NCBI GenBank assembly: GCA_026413225.1
Contig: CM048552.1
Location: forward strand, 54,699,001 to 54,763,000
Source of the DNA: Otis tarda
Taxonomy: Eukaryota > Chordata > Aves > Otidiformes > Otididae
Length of the DNA: 64,000 nt
Direction: 5' to 3'
Each line of letters starts with the position of its first letter. Position 1 is the stretch's first letter. The notes under the pieces are model-generated. The model was not told the DNA's origin. It made no database searches and saw nothing but the letters and a program-made list of their open reading frames with translations. Shown in pieces: positions 12,325 to 22,800 of the stretch. Made by a program: the position numbers and the translations under genes.

Positions 12325-15322
12325 AAGAAAAACAAACCCCATGTTTTGTACCTAGAAGTGAATTTCTGTCTCTTCCCTTGTTGTCATCTCCTGTTTAAAT
12401 AATAACCATTAACTAGTAAGTTTTTCTTTATGGTGAAGTAATCCAAAGCAAGCAGTGTACGCTATGTTTGACTTCTATTATGCTCAATACTAAGAGGCTT
12501 TATTTGTGGTTTTTTTGGATGGTGGTTGTTTGTGGGTGGGGTTTTTTGTTTTGTTTTTCTTTCCCCCCTCAGATGTATTTTATCAACAGATAGTTATGTT
12601 TGTTACTGTCTAGTACTAAGAGAAAAAGGGAGGGAAAGAATCGCCCAAAACCAGTCAGGAGAAACCACCATTGTAGGCCAAACCAAGTAGCTGGTAAGGC
12701 AGCCAGAGCTTCTTTGAGACTTGCCAGATTTCATCAGAGGAGTGGGGAGTGAGGGAAGAAACTTTCTTGTGTTCTCAGCTTTTTCTAGATAAGGCCTTAG
12801 TTTGATTAGTAGTCACTAATATCAACTATGCAGATAAGTATTTACATGTTTCAGTGTTATATGCGTTCCTTCCCCCAGCTACCCCTCTCAACACGTTTTG
12901 CCCAAAGAAAATTGAATATTTTTTGAATGTCTGTACTGCATAAGTCTTTTTTGCTAATGTGAAGAAAGACATTTGTATTTTGAAAAAGAAACCCTTTCAC
13001 TGGTGGAACACCAAGTGTCAAGTGTCATGAAGTTGCTTCAAGAGGGAAGCTAAAGTCGCCTTGTGACAGGTTTTAGTCTGAGAGCTTTTTAGAATATTCA
13101 GCTCTCAAAAGTTGTTTTAAGAAGCCACAGCAATGTTTTTTAATGTACAGATTGGATTTGGGGAGAAACTAATGAAACATCCCAGGTTTCCTTCCAGTGT
13201 TAGGAGTGATTTAAGTCAATTTCTCACTTAAATGAAGTTGCTTCTAAACAAGGGGAGTTAGCAGCTACACAGTAGCTGTGTCTTTAAATAAAAGCTAAAT
13301 CGCAATCCCCAGGTATTTCTCACTGATGTTTTAGTCTTGTTGTATGTAACTACAAATAACAATTTAGCTCAGAGATGAGAACTGTAGTGTGTGTTTTATT
13401 GCCGGTGATTCCATCATGTAGCAAGTAGTACCATGTTCTTGCATAGTTCTCAAGATTCATACTGGAAATAGATGGAGAAACTTTATTTTTGGACTACTGT
13501 TTAAAAAATTACAAAATTAACTACTGCTATTTACCCTCAGAAGTCTACTGAGCAGCGTTACATTTTAGCAGTTAAACTAGTACCCTTGTTATGTGATTTG
13601 TCTCTTGTAGTCTTTTACTGAGAGTTAGAAGCATTTCATGAGTACTCTTTAAAATGTTGGCATTCTCTAGCTTAAACTCAGGTGCTTATAATAAAAGGGC
13701 ATCTGTGGTGATAACTTCTGATGATACAAAAGCCCTATGTTCAGAATATTTCATTGGAAAAAAAACCAAACCAACAGATGTGTATTCAAATCCCTTTAGT
13801 TCTGCCCGATAAAGAGGCTCAGTCAGGAACAGAGTGTCCCAATACCTGCCTGCACAGCTAATGGCAGTGGGGATCATCCCCCTCGACAGAGGTTTGGCTT
13901 CAGTATCCTTTGTTTGGTGTCACTTTCAGTATATATATATATTTTAGCAAGTTTGGATATAGCTAGCTTAACTCTACCTGACTTGCTGTGATCACCAGGA
14001 CAATGAAAGGCTGAGAAACAGATGGACAAAGTTTTCCTGCCTTTCTCTAGGTAGCTCAGAACAAACAGCTGGCAAGTGTTTTGTTATAAATGGATGTTAA
14101 ATCACAGAATTCTTTGCGTTCCTCAGCTTCAAACAAAGGAATGCACAGTTACTACGAGACGGCAAACCTAATTGAGTTGGTGATTCCTGCGATGCTTTAC
14201 TCAGTCCAGCATAAAACTGTACAAGGTCACCTTCCTCCTTTTAATACTTGCATATTTCGGATCATGGGGCTTAGTGATGGAGAGAGGATCCTAACAGCCA
14301 TGTGCTTACCTGATGAGCTCTCCAAATAAACTCCCCTGTGAAATGCTCCCCTCTTGTGACAACAAGCCTGAACAACCAAACGCAGCTACATTTGGGTGGT
14401 GGTTAGCACCACTTTTATTTGGATTCTTAGGGAGGTGTGTTCCAATAACTTCAAAGGATACTGTGTTTTAAATGTGTGATTTCTTTCCTCTCCCCATATA
14501 AAACTGGACCTGAACGCAATTTTGAGTTGTTGTTGGGGTTTTTTTTGTAATAATCTCAGGACCTGAAAGATTGTAGCATTTAGTGTGTCTTAAAAATGAT
14601 GTACTGTACCAGCCATGGATTTTGTAAATACACCTGTCTCCCTTTTTTGTATTTTAATTTTTTACAAGTGTGTAAGGCTCTTTGCCAGAGGAACTGGTGC
14701 CTGCTTAATTTCCATCCTGAACTGAAGCAGGAAAAGGAAGAAGCTGCTGCCACAAAAGCCCGCATCAGTTCCAAATGTGTATATTGTTCTGGTCAGTTTA
14801 ATGGCTGTTAAGTCTTTTGTTAGTTGGGAAGCTGTTTTTGTTCCCCTGCACATTCCCAGTTGTGGCTAGCAGAGCCCTATCAGGGAGACTAATTTTAATT
14901 CTCTTCTGTATGACTACTTGATGTTTTCACTCCTTGCAGATACTCAGGTTTGCTATCCCTGAGAAGCCTGATGTTTTCAGAGGTCAGGACTGTTGGCCCT
15001 CTGCAAGAATAGCTGGAGAGCTTTTCTCATTTTCCGTGCTTTGGTCCAAACACAGTAATAGGGTTTGTATCCTGCGAGCCTTGCAGATGATGCCTGTTCC
15101 AAGAGGGACTTGCCCTTTTGTTTTCTGCTTTCCTGAAAGGAGTGCAAAGATTTTCTTGGCAGCAGACTTTGGTCTGGGATTCAACCTTGCTGGCAGACCC
15201 CTGTTCTGCAGTGGGAGCCTTACTCAATTTGGCGTAGCTGTTCCCTGTCTTTCGCTGTGACAGGCTTTTTTCATGAGTGTACTTTTCTTTTTTTTTATGT
15301 GTCATGTGTCTGTGCTGTATTA

Positions 15323-15328
15323 AATAAA
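15323..15328 (+). terminator. UBN2: Polyadenylation signal AATAAA (likely distal UBN2 end)
   Basis: The last AATAAA before the tRNA gene and the CpG island. It is followed by TGAGCCCAGTTTCTGTGATTT, a GT/T-rich stretch suited to cleavage factor binding. The position, about 0.5 kb before the tRNA gene and 1 kb before FMC1, makes it the natural end of the upstream transcription unit. Confidence 0.5.
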
Positions 15329-15345
15329 GAGGAATGTACATATGA

Positions 15346-15821
15346 GCCCAGTTTCTGTGATTTATCACAAAAAAAAAAATGTTAAAAAGTTTCACTTGAA
15401 GGGTTGTTGCTTGGGGCAGTTGTTTGGAGGTTTTTTCACTGGTTTTGGATTGTGGGGTCTTTTTTTGAAGGAGGGTTAGAGCTTTCTTCACAAAGGCAAA
15501 GGAAATGCTGCTTTTAAAGTACCAGAGGATTACCGTAGCACGGAGCTCAACCCTTTCGGGGGGCCACTGTTCCAAGGCAAAGTCTAGCGCCCAGCCCCGC
15601 TGTAGGCGCGGAGGGACACGAGGCCTCTCCGAGGCCCGGCCGCCGCTCCCACCTCCCAGCACCTCCCCGTGCTCCCAAGGGCCTGCGCGGCAGAGGCTTC
15701 CGGTCCGCCAGCCGCGCGCGGGGAGGCGCTGCCCAGGCAGCGGTTGGCAACGCTTTCCATAAAAGGAAGAAGGGCGGGGACAGCAGAGAAGTAATGGCAT
15801 AGAGAAAACTCTTTCGCGGCA
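15346..15821. other. Short intergenic stretch entering a CpG island
   Basis: Sequence between the inferred UBN2 end and the tRNA gene. The first 180 bases are AT-rich; from about 15540 the composition switches abruptly to GC- and CpG-rich. Long open frames on the - strand here run through the GC-rich tract and the tRNA gene and are not credible genes. Confidence 0.6.
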
Positions 15822-15894
15822 GCCCCAGTGGCCTAATGGATAAGGCATTGGCCTCCTAAGCCAGGGATTGTGGGTTCGAGTCCCATCTGGGGTG
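15822..15894 (+). tRNA. tRNA-Arg (anticodon CCT)
   Basis: A complete 73-nt cloverleaf. Acceptor stem GCCCCAG pairs with CTGGGGT (one G-U pair), followed by discriminator G. The D arm is GCCT...AGGC. The anticodon arm TTGGC-CTCCTAA-GCCAG carries CCT at 15855-15857. The five-base variable loop is GGATT, and the T arm is GTGGG-TTCGAGT-CCCAT. The internal A box (in the TGGCCTAATGGATAAGG region) and B box (GGTTCGAGTCC) are intact. There is no intron and CCA is not encoded, as expected in a eukaryote. A run of eight T ends transcription a few bases downstream. It reads AGG codons. It looks functional. Confidence 0.97.
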
Positions 15895-15899
15895 GGCAC

Positions 15900-15907
15900 T
15901 TTTTTTT
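15900..15907 (+). terminator. RNA polymerase III terminator (T8)
   Basis: Eight consecutive T six bases after the mature tRNA end; four or more T stop RNA polymerase III. Confidence 0.92.
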
Positions 15908-16332
15908 CCCACCTTCTGTGTCTGAGGCGAGACGGCCGAAACCCACATGAGCTCCGCAATGCTCCAAGCCCCCCGGCGTTCCACAGCGCTGGCCGTGAGC
16001 CGCGGGCTGCTGCGGGGCTGCGTCTCCTGGGATTCTAACGAGGTGTAGATCGTTTTCACACCGGACACCTCGGAAACACGCGTGGGCTGCTCGGGGAGGC
16101 GAGGTGCCACGGCCCAGCTCGGCTTCCCGCAGCGGGATGGGCCCCTCGCGTGCCTCCCAGTGACCCCCCCGTCCGCTACCTCCCGCCGGTGCGAGGGGCC
16201 CACGCGCGCCACGCAGAGGCCGGTGGTGGCTGGCTCCTCCCCTCCTCAACGGCCAAGCGCGAGACGGGGCGCGCGCGGGGGCCTGGTGCACAGGCTGCTG
16301 TCGCCGCTCGACCTTCGGCGCTTGGTCTCCGC

Positions 16333-16343
16333 AAGATGGCGGC
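16333..16343 (+). promoter_or_regulatory. FMC1: YY1-type motif over the FMC1 start codon
   Basis: AAGATGGCGGC matches the consensus YY1 site in the sense orientation that is typical just downstream of housekeeping transcription starts. The ATG inside the motif is the FMC1 initiator, with A at -3 and G at +4, so it also gives a strong Kozak context. Confidence 0.7.
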
Positions 16344-16464
16344 GCTGGGCTCTCCACTGCGGACCTTCCGCGGGCTCCTACGGGAGCTCCGCCACGCCAG
16401 CGGCCGGCCCTACCGGGAGACGCCCGCCTACCGGCATATCGCCGCAGCCTTCCGCGCCCACCGG
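16336..16464 (+). CDS. FMC1: FMC1 exon 1 (coding)
   Basis: Codons 1-43, ending AFRAHR, with donor GTACGC. Phase 0 at the junction. Confidence 0.95.
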
Positions 16465-16787
16465 GTACGCGTCGGCTCCCCCATCCCCGTCCCTCTCTCC
16501 TCCCTCTCTTGGGGCAGGCGAAGCGGGAACGCTCCTGCCCGCCGCCTGGAGGGGAGTTGAAGCCTCCGTGGCTTGTTCCCGCCTCTCGGCAGGTGACCAG
16601 CGAGAAGCTGTGCCGGGCCCAGCAGGAGCTGCACTTCCAGGCCGCCACCTACCTCTGCCTGCTCCGCAGCGTCCGGGAGCACGCTGCCCTTCACCAGGAG
16701 TACCACGGCAAGGGGGAGCGCTCGCCCGAGGAGGTCGCCGGCCTGGTGGGCTTCAGGTTGCCTCAGCAGCCGGGAGGGAAGGGCTGA
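16336..16787 (+). CDS. FMC1: FMC1, mitochondrial complex V assembly factor 1
   Basis: A complete small gene of two coding exons, 16336-16464 and 16593-16787, giving 107 residues (the human protein is about 113 by memory). It begins MAALGSPLRTFRGLLRELR, contains AAFRAHRVTSEKLCRAQ, LHFQAATYLCLL and HGKGERSPEE, and ends GLVGFRLPQQPGGKG. These match FMC1 (C7orf55), a small helical LYR-type-fold protein that helps assemble the F1 part of ATP synthase in the mitochondrial matrix. The intron is only 128 bases with GTACGC donor and CGGCAG acceptor in phase 0. The start has a strong Kozak context. It lies head-to-tail between UBN2 and LUC7L2, the order known from human, where FMC1-LUC7L2 readthrough transcripts are annotated. 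Confidence 0.96.
16593..16787 (+). CDS. FMC1: FMC1 exon 2 (coding)
   Basis: Begins VTSEKLCRAQQELHFQ directly after CTCTCGGCAG and ends at TGA 16785-16787. 64 codons plus stop. Confidence 0.96.
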   Translation: MTSEKLCRAQQELHFQAATYLCLLRSVREHAALHQEYHGKGERSPEEVAGLVGFRLPQQPGGKG

Positions 16788-16819
16788 GTTGATTGTGTCG
16801 TATTCCCTCTTTATTCCTG

Positions 16820-16825
16820 AATAAA
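16820..16825 (+). terminator. FMC1: FMC1 polyadenylation signal AATAAA
   Basis: A canonical hexamer 33 bases after the stop codon, followed by a GT-rich stretch (GGGTCTCTAGTTTGTGTG). It implies an extremely short 3' UTR of about 55 bases. Confidence 0.8.
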
Positions 16826-18799
16826 TATCCTGGACTATGGAAATGGACTGGGGTCTCTAGTTTGTGTGCTCCATCCATTTTAGGTTGCAGGTGTGGTGTG
16901 AAAGAGCCATGACTGGGAATCCTTGTCTCCGTTCATACCTAACACACGCCTTCGATCTGAACGTGTGGTATGACAGGCAGCCTCCACAGAATGAGAGAAA
17001 GGCTGTTTGTAGTGGAAAAACATGACAAAGCCTTCACTGCTAAACTGTTACATCTAAGGAGTTGCAAGGGCTGTTGGTTTCCCCCTCAAAATCTGTAGGT
17101 GAAAGAATTTGTCTGTTTACTTCAGGTTTTTCCAGCCACTTTGTGGAGGGAGGGGGGAATTTTCTGCTCTCCCAAGAGTGAAGGCCCTTTTTTTAGAACA
17201 TTAGTGGATTCTGGCAAGCACTACAGTAGCACAAACCTCTTTCATCTTGAAGACTTTTTTTTTTCCTCCATGTCAGTGAGCTAGTGGTAACAATTCAAAG
17301 AAACGAATACTACTTAATGAATTACATGTTTGTTTCTTAGTGTTTCTGAGCAGTCAGCTGCGACTGTAGGCTTTCTGTGCTGTTCTTTCACATTGTGAAT
17401 CTCAGAAAAACTAAAGTGAACTGATTACTGGCAGTTACCGTAGATACACATATCAGGCTGCCATTTTCTTGTTTGTCTCGCAATCTGGAACAGCAAATTT
17501 CTTTTTGTAAGAAAAGAAGTGCTGGCTTGAATTGTTGATGCCCTCTCCTCAGAAGGCTGAATTATATGCAAGATGTGTAAGAAATCTGTAATAAGGATGA
17601 CTTATAAATGGCTAAAAATGTGAGGCTTGTTTACATGGAGGAGGAGTTATAAGCAAGGCTAACAAGAGAGTGCTTGTTTTTTGGTTTTTTTTTACTACCA
17701 GGAAAACAAAGTATTCTGTCAGAAAAGCATTGCAAATAGAATTACTTCATCTAAATCTATATGCAATGCTTGCAGTGTCTCACTAGTTAAACTGGTTGTT
17801 TTTTGGAAAAGTGTTGATACGTCAGGTGGGAAAGTGCCAACCTATTTGCAACTCAGTAGATGAAAGTTACGGGAAGTCACCATACCCTGAGAATGTATGT
17901 GTTGTTCTGAGGTATTTTATACAGCTGCTGCATTCTGCAATTAACTTTCCATTCAGACTAAAGGTTCAATCCATCCAAAGCCTACAGTATATTGCTCCAG
18001 AAGAAAAATAAGTGTCTCACTGAAACCGGTTTTGGAAGAAAAGCTGAGATTTGGCCAGAAACCAATGCTCTTTAAAGAGTACCTGGAGCTAAAGGCTGTA
18101 CGGTATGGATGCAAATAATAGCTAAAATGTCTCAATTTCCCCTAAACATACTAAGGTACTAATAGAGGAAATTTTAACCACTATCCGTATCTCTTCCAAT
18201 TACTTCACCTTCAGTCCAAAGTAATATAATGACTAACAAAAGTAAAAGTGTATGTTAAAGAAGAAACGAAGCCAGGATGTGTTTTGAATGGGGCTGAGGA
18301 GCAGAGTAGGGAACCTTTTCCTAAACATGTTGTAGAGGACTCCTGTCTGAGCACCCTTGTGAAATCCAGATGACTGGGGGAGGTTGTCAGGGTTTTTCAA
18401 TGCTTTTTTTTATGTTGTCTTTTCTCTCTTCCATTAACCTAACCGTTAAAGTTGAACACCACCCCGGGCAGTAGACAGCTAGAGCCGACCATTGTGACAG
18501 TCAGTGGCGGCCTTTGAGCACTAGAGGGCAACAGGATGGCTAAGAAAGGGACAGTCACAAAATGCAGGCAATAGGATAGATAGAAATTGTGAAAACACTC
18601 TTTTTCAGATTGGATCTTGGTGCTCTGTAAGTGGAATTAGCTGCAGCATGTAACAGTGGCTTCAGTTTTAAGGGAGGTTCTCCAAAAAGTGAGTATTACG
18701 GTAGCTTTCCTCACCCACGCACCGTGACTGCACCTGAGCGCTTGAGAGAAGAACGGAGCCGTTGAAGCGGCGCTGAATGTCAGTCAAATAAAGGGAATT
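16826..18799. other. FMC1-LUC7L2 intergenic interval
   Basis: About 2 kb of mostly AT-rich sequence. No gene or repeat is recognised. A CTCF-like motif lies near its right end, before the LUC7L2 CpG island. Confidence 0.6.
18516..18533 (+). promoter_or_regulatory. Candidate CTCF site upstream of LUC7L2
   Basis: GAGCACTAGAGGGCAACA closely resembles the CTCF core (CCACYAGRGGGCR) with a first-position mismatch. It lies about 1.2 kb before the LUC7L2 start codon, between two tandem housekeeping genes. Judged by eye only. Confidence 0.4.
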
Positions 18800-19222
18800 G
18801 TCTTCAAGAAGCACGTTCCCTCAGCGCCAGCTCAGGCGTACGACCCCCTTCGCTCCCGCTGCTCTCCACTTCAGACGTGTGCGCACACCCCGGCGTTTAA
18901 TGCCGGGCCCCCCGTCACTCGGGGAGCGTCCCAGCGCCAAGCGGAGGTGCCCGGCCAGGGGGGCTGAGCTGTACGAGGCCGCCGTTACACGGCCCCGGTT
19001 CCCCCCCTGCTTTGCGTTACATGTCAGCTCAGCCACGTGCTCTGGCGCGTTAGAATCAACCGTCGTGAAACTGTTCCGGTTGGGTTTCCCCTCAGAGAGG
19101 CAAGAACCCGGCACGGACCCACCGCAGCGGCCGTTGTCCGGCTTCCGCTCCACCGGGAGCAGGCGGGGGCCCCCGCCGCCCTGGGGTCCGTCCCGGTGGG
19201 GACCGCTCACCTGGAGACGGGG

Positions 19223-19229
19223 GACGTCA
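19223..19229. promoter_or_regulatory. LUC7L2: CRE-like GACGTCA
   Basis: GACGTCA is seven of the eight bases of the ATF/CREB palindrome. A second copy, TGACGTC, is at 19387-19393, and together they bracket the CCAAT cluster. Confidence 0.4.
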
Positions 19230-19253
19230 CAGCGGCCCCGCGGGGCCGTCCGG

Positions 19254-19360
19254 CCAATCACTGCGCCCCAGGGGCCCAGCGCGGCGAAAGGCTCGAAGGT
19301 CCAATCAGAGATCCCGCCGCGCGGTGCGTCACCGGCAGAACACCTCGCGCCGTGGCCAAT
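19254..19360 (+). promoter_or_regulatory. LUC7L2: Cluster of three CCAAT boxes (NF-Y type)
   Basis: GGCCAATCA, GTCCAATCAG and GGCCAATCAG occur at 19254, 19301 and 19356 (first C of CCAAT), spaced 47 and 55 bases, all in the same orientation. Each carries the CCAATCA extension preferred by NF-Y. Tandem boxes of this spacing are typical of CpG promoters. Confidence 0.7.
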
Positions 19361-19765
19361 CAGCAGGTGCCAAGGCCTCTCCGCGCTGACGTCGAGGAGC
19401 GGACGAGGAGGCTCAGGGCGCGTGCGCGCGGGTTTCCGTTACCGCTGGCGCGCGCGCGTGGCAGGCGTGAGAGGAAGCGGGAGGAGCGGAGGGGGGAGGG
19501 GAGGCGAGGCCAGGCCAGGCGGTAGTGGCGGCAGCGGCGAGGCCGGTGCGAGGCAGGTTTCTCGCCCGCTTTTCGCCGGGAGCGCGAGACAGAGGCAGCG
19601 CCCGCTTTCCCCCTGCGCCCCCCCCCCGCGGCGCCGGGGGAGCGGCTCCGCCCGGGCCCGCCAGTGACGCGAGGGGGAGGGCTGAGCGCCGCGCCGGGCC
19701 TCGGGCCTTGTAGGCCGCTGTCGGAGTGACTCGGCCGGGCCGAGCCGGCCCCCCGCGCGCTCAAG

Positions 19766-19826
19766 ATGTCGGCGCAAGCCCAGATGCGCGCCATGCTGGA
19801 CCAGCTCATGGGCACGTCCCGGGACG
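19766..19826 (+). CDS. LUC7L2: LUC7L2 coding exon 1
   Basis: Encodes MSAQAQMRAMLDQLMGTSRD plus the first base of a Gly codon. Donor GTAAGT. The ATG has A at -3 (CTCAAGATGTC). Confidence 0.96.
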
Positions 19827-22800
19827 GTAAGTGCCCCCCGGCCGGGGCAGGGGAGGGAAGGAGGGAGCGGAGCCGCCGAAGCCCCCGAGGACACGGCGGT
19901 ACCCGGCAGGCCGACCGGCCGTTCACCATGATTGGCAGGCCCGGGGCGTGCTCCCTGGACCCCCCCCGCCCCCGCACCAGAGGGGCGGGGCCTGCCGAGG
20001 CCGTAGGTCGGCGGCGGAATGGGGGCCTTCGGCCCTGCCGCCCCCGGGGTTCGGGGGAGCCGGGAGCCGCCTCCCCCCGCGGAGCAGCCAGCGGCAGCCG
20101 TTATCCGGACCCGGGAGGTCGTGTTGCCATTTTAGCTGCCGTTTAAGATCTGCTCCCCGCGTTGTCCGGGGCTCCCAGCGGAACCGCGCCGCTAAAGGCG
20201 CGCCCGCCGAGCCTTCCCGCGCAGCTCACCGCGGAGGGAGACGGCCGTTTGCGAAAGCCAGATAGTGGGCAGGCAACAGACCAAAAAATGCCCCCCAAGC
20301 CAACAGTCGCTTCAGTAGAGCAGGGGTTTTTTGTGTGTGTGTATACCCAGCGGGGACACATTATATTTTTATTATTAAAACTACATTATAGTTTTGTCTA
20401 AAGTCTGACCCAAACCATCATTTCAGTCAGCAGGTGGGTATGGCTGTTGCTTTCTGAAAGAGACAGAGTAGTTAATCTGAGTGGACGAACTCTTTTAAAA
20501 ACAAACAAGCCCCAAGCGGCTAACTAAAAGCTTAACATCTAGAGGCAGTAATCCCAGGAGAGAGATACTAGATGTAGAGTCAGGTTTCAGATCACTCTGC
20601 GGTCACGTAGTGAACTGAAGAATTACCGCTGTGTAAAGCTTCTCAGAATTTTTTTCATGGTGCACTGTGATCAATGTGAAAGTTTGAATTGGCTGCCATC
20701 CATAAATCCAGATAGTTTGGGGAGGACTAGACCAGCACTGTTGCTGTTTATGCTCTGTAGTATTTTATTTATGAACAAGAGAATGCTGCACCCGAGGGTA
20801 GTCTGCAATTAGAGATTATTTTAATGTTCTGCATGTTCTACTTGCAGATGTGTTAACATGTTTGTTGAAGCTTCACGCCAAATTAATGGTTACATGTTTT
20901 CCCATGCACTGAGTAGGATGGGTGAACTGGGATGTACCTTGTATGTGCCAGTCATCTGTTGGTAATCTGATCTTTCTGACAGTTTTTTTTAGTATAATCT
21001 AGAATTCTAAATAAATTTAACGAGTTTTCACATACCCAGCATGTTATGAATGCTTTCTGCTAAGTGTTTGTAGTTGTTTTAAACAAGGGCTTGATAATCT
21101 CAGTGGAAAATTATTTTTCTGCAGAGATTGCCTTCCAGAGCAAGGCTGGTTAGTGAGTAGTCATCATGCAGGATCTGACTTAGGGTTAGTCTTGGCCCAG
21201 AAGATTTTTCGAATACTTCCTGTTGTGGCTGCATGTGTCAAAGTGCTTGGCAAAGTAATATTGTGCTCATGAAACTCAAGTTTTACCAGTGTTGGCACCT
21301 AAATGGCTTATCTCAGAGCTACCTAAGACTACACAGAAGGTTTAAAGAGGGAGGAGGGCTGTTTCAGCTTCTGAATGTATTTTCTGTTGCGTGGTGGGAG
21401 AAGAGTGTGATTTACCTGTGACAGTTGCTTGAAAATCCTAAGTGTCTAAGATCTAAACCGAGAAAAGCAATTTCAGACTAGATTTTCTTTGGTTTTGTGA
21501 GAAAGCAGTTATTTTATTGGTAGTTGTTTTTTTTACAGCCACCCTGTAATTCTCAAATTGCATATGCTGAGCTGTTCAGAAACTAACTGACCAGAGAGGA
21601 AGCATTTAAATGAAATGGACAGGATGGGGAAGGATAAGGAGAAAAGACTGTTTGCAAAACTGGCTTCCATTATTGGATTAAGTGGGCAATTGAGGATCTC
21701 AGTGTAACACCATTCTAGTTTTTTTAAAAGAATAAAAAAATCCAGTGAAGCATTACTTCAAATGAAGTACACAGGGACTGAAAATCATCTTTTTCTTCAG
21801 AGCTAGTGCTAATTAAATTCAAGGCCAAGCTCAAGGTCATTGAAATATTGCTAACCTTGAGAGTAGTAGGTTTTGGGGTCATTTGTTTTTTTTATGTTCC
21901 TATCACCTTTGACAAATATTCTATTTCTAGTAATATGCAAATTGGAGCTTTTCATTAGAATGTGACTTTTTTTTTCATTTTTTGATAGATTGTAGCTCTT
22001 GTTTCACCACTTACGCCCATTTCCTTTGATTTTGCTGTGCCTGGCAATGCAATAGAGTTTAAAATGTTTCTTAAAAAATAATCTTTCTTGAGTGATGTTT
22101 GTGTTCTATGTTCAAAATTACCCAAGTGCTTTTTAATTTCATTGTTAACAAAATTTTATACTTTACATAGTTCAGATTTTTTTGTGGTGATGGTGGTGGT
22201 TGTTTTTTGGGGGGGTTTTGAGGAGCCTAGAATGTGCAATTCTTACCTGTTTTAGAAAAGGAAGATCAAACATCTGATCTCTTCAGTGAGAATAGAGCAA
22301 ACTGATGTAAATTTAAAGCTAATAGTGGTGCCTGAACGTGTGGTCTATATTACTTTTTTTTGGAGCATATAGTATCCTTTGTAGAGAACAGGAGTGTGCT
22401 CTGAAAATTATTTTGAAAATTCCACAATGAGATGCTCAAACATGGTTTTAGGAAATGAGCTATAGGCTGTAATTTGTGGAGGTTTGTGCACGGTCGTTAT
22501 GACTGGTGTCCGTGGGGCTAGAATGGAGAAGCTTGAAGGAGGTAGTTATGAAATGTTGTTACGGATTTGCTGTTGAGCTCTGGGAACACCTAGAAAGCAC
22601 AGTTCTGTGTTGGACAAATTGGTTCAGAAAATACCCACTGAGGCCTAATGTTGCTGTAGGAATATTTATAAAAAATAAGCTGTGTTAGTAAGGCAGCTCC
22701 CTGTTCCAGAGTTGCCCAGTGCGTGGCTGTCTAGAACTATGCCTGCGGCTCTGGGCCTGCCCCTTGCTCTATCCTTTCCCAGAAGGCCCTGTGCTTGCGG

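Larger units (their letters stand above)
6083..15345 (+). other. UBN2: Probable very long UBN2 3' UTR with alternative ends
   Basis: After the stop codon about 9.3 kb follows with no recognisable exon, no dispersed repeat that I can name and no other promoter-like CpG cluster. AATAAA hexamers occur at 7486, 7842, 8955, 10602 and 15323, among others. Mammalian UBN2 transcripts are known for long 3' UTRs, so the whole stretch may be transcribed UTR. The right limit is set by the AATAAA at 15323. Whether RNA really runs past the strong signal at 10602 is inference. Short open frames on both strands in here look like chance. Confidence 0.55.
15540..16800 (+). promoter_or_regulatory. FMC1: CpG island covering the tRNA gene and FMC1 promoter
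   Basis: CpG dinucleotides become dense from about 15540, continue through the tRNA gene and cover both FMC1 exons. I saw no TATA box near the FMC1 start, consistent with a housekeeping CpG-island promoter. The transcription start is not determined from sequence. Limits are judged by eye, not calculated. Confidence 0.75.
18800..20250 (+). promoter_or_regulatory. LUC7L2: CpG island promoter and 5' UTR of LUC7L2
   Basis: Very CpG-rich sequence surrounds the LUC7L2 first exon. It contains three CCAAT boxes (19254, 19301, 19356) and two CRE-like GACGTC cores (19223 and 19388). I saw no TATA box and no ATG in the roughly 370 bases before the start codon, so the 5' UTR seems free of upstream ATG codons. 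Limits are judged by eye. Confidence 0.8.

Noticed and set aside
15027-15959. 310-codon open frame on the - strand
   Set aside because: It runs antisense through UBN2-end sequence, the CpG island and the tRNA gene. The reading is low-complexity with no domain; length is explained by GC-rich, stop-poor sequence.
15833-16648. 271-codon open frame on the - strand
   Set aside because: Antisense to FMC1 and the tRNA, in a CpG island; Arg/Gly/Pro-rich with no family resemblance.
16082-16792. 236-codon + strand frame overlapping FMC1
   Set aside because: A different frame from the recognised FMC1 exons; it reads through the FMC1 intron and is a shadow of the CpG island.
18798-19667. 289-codon + strand frame before LUC7L2
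   Set aside because: Covers the promoter with its CCAAT boxes; Arg/Pro/Gly-rich chance frame in CpG island sequence.
19360-19977. 205-codon - strand frame over LUC7L2 exon 1
   Set aside because: Antisense CpG-island shadow with no recognisable product.
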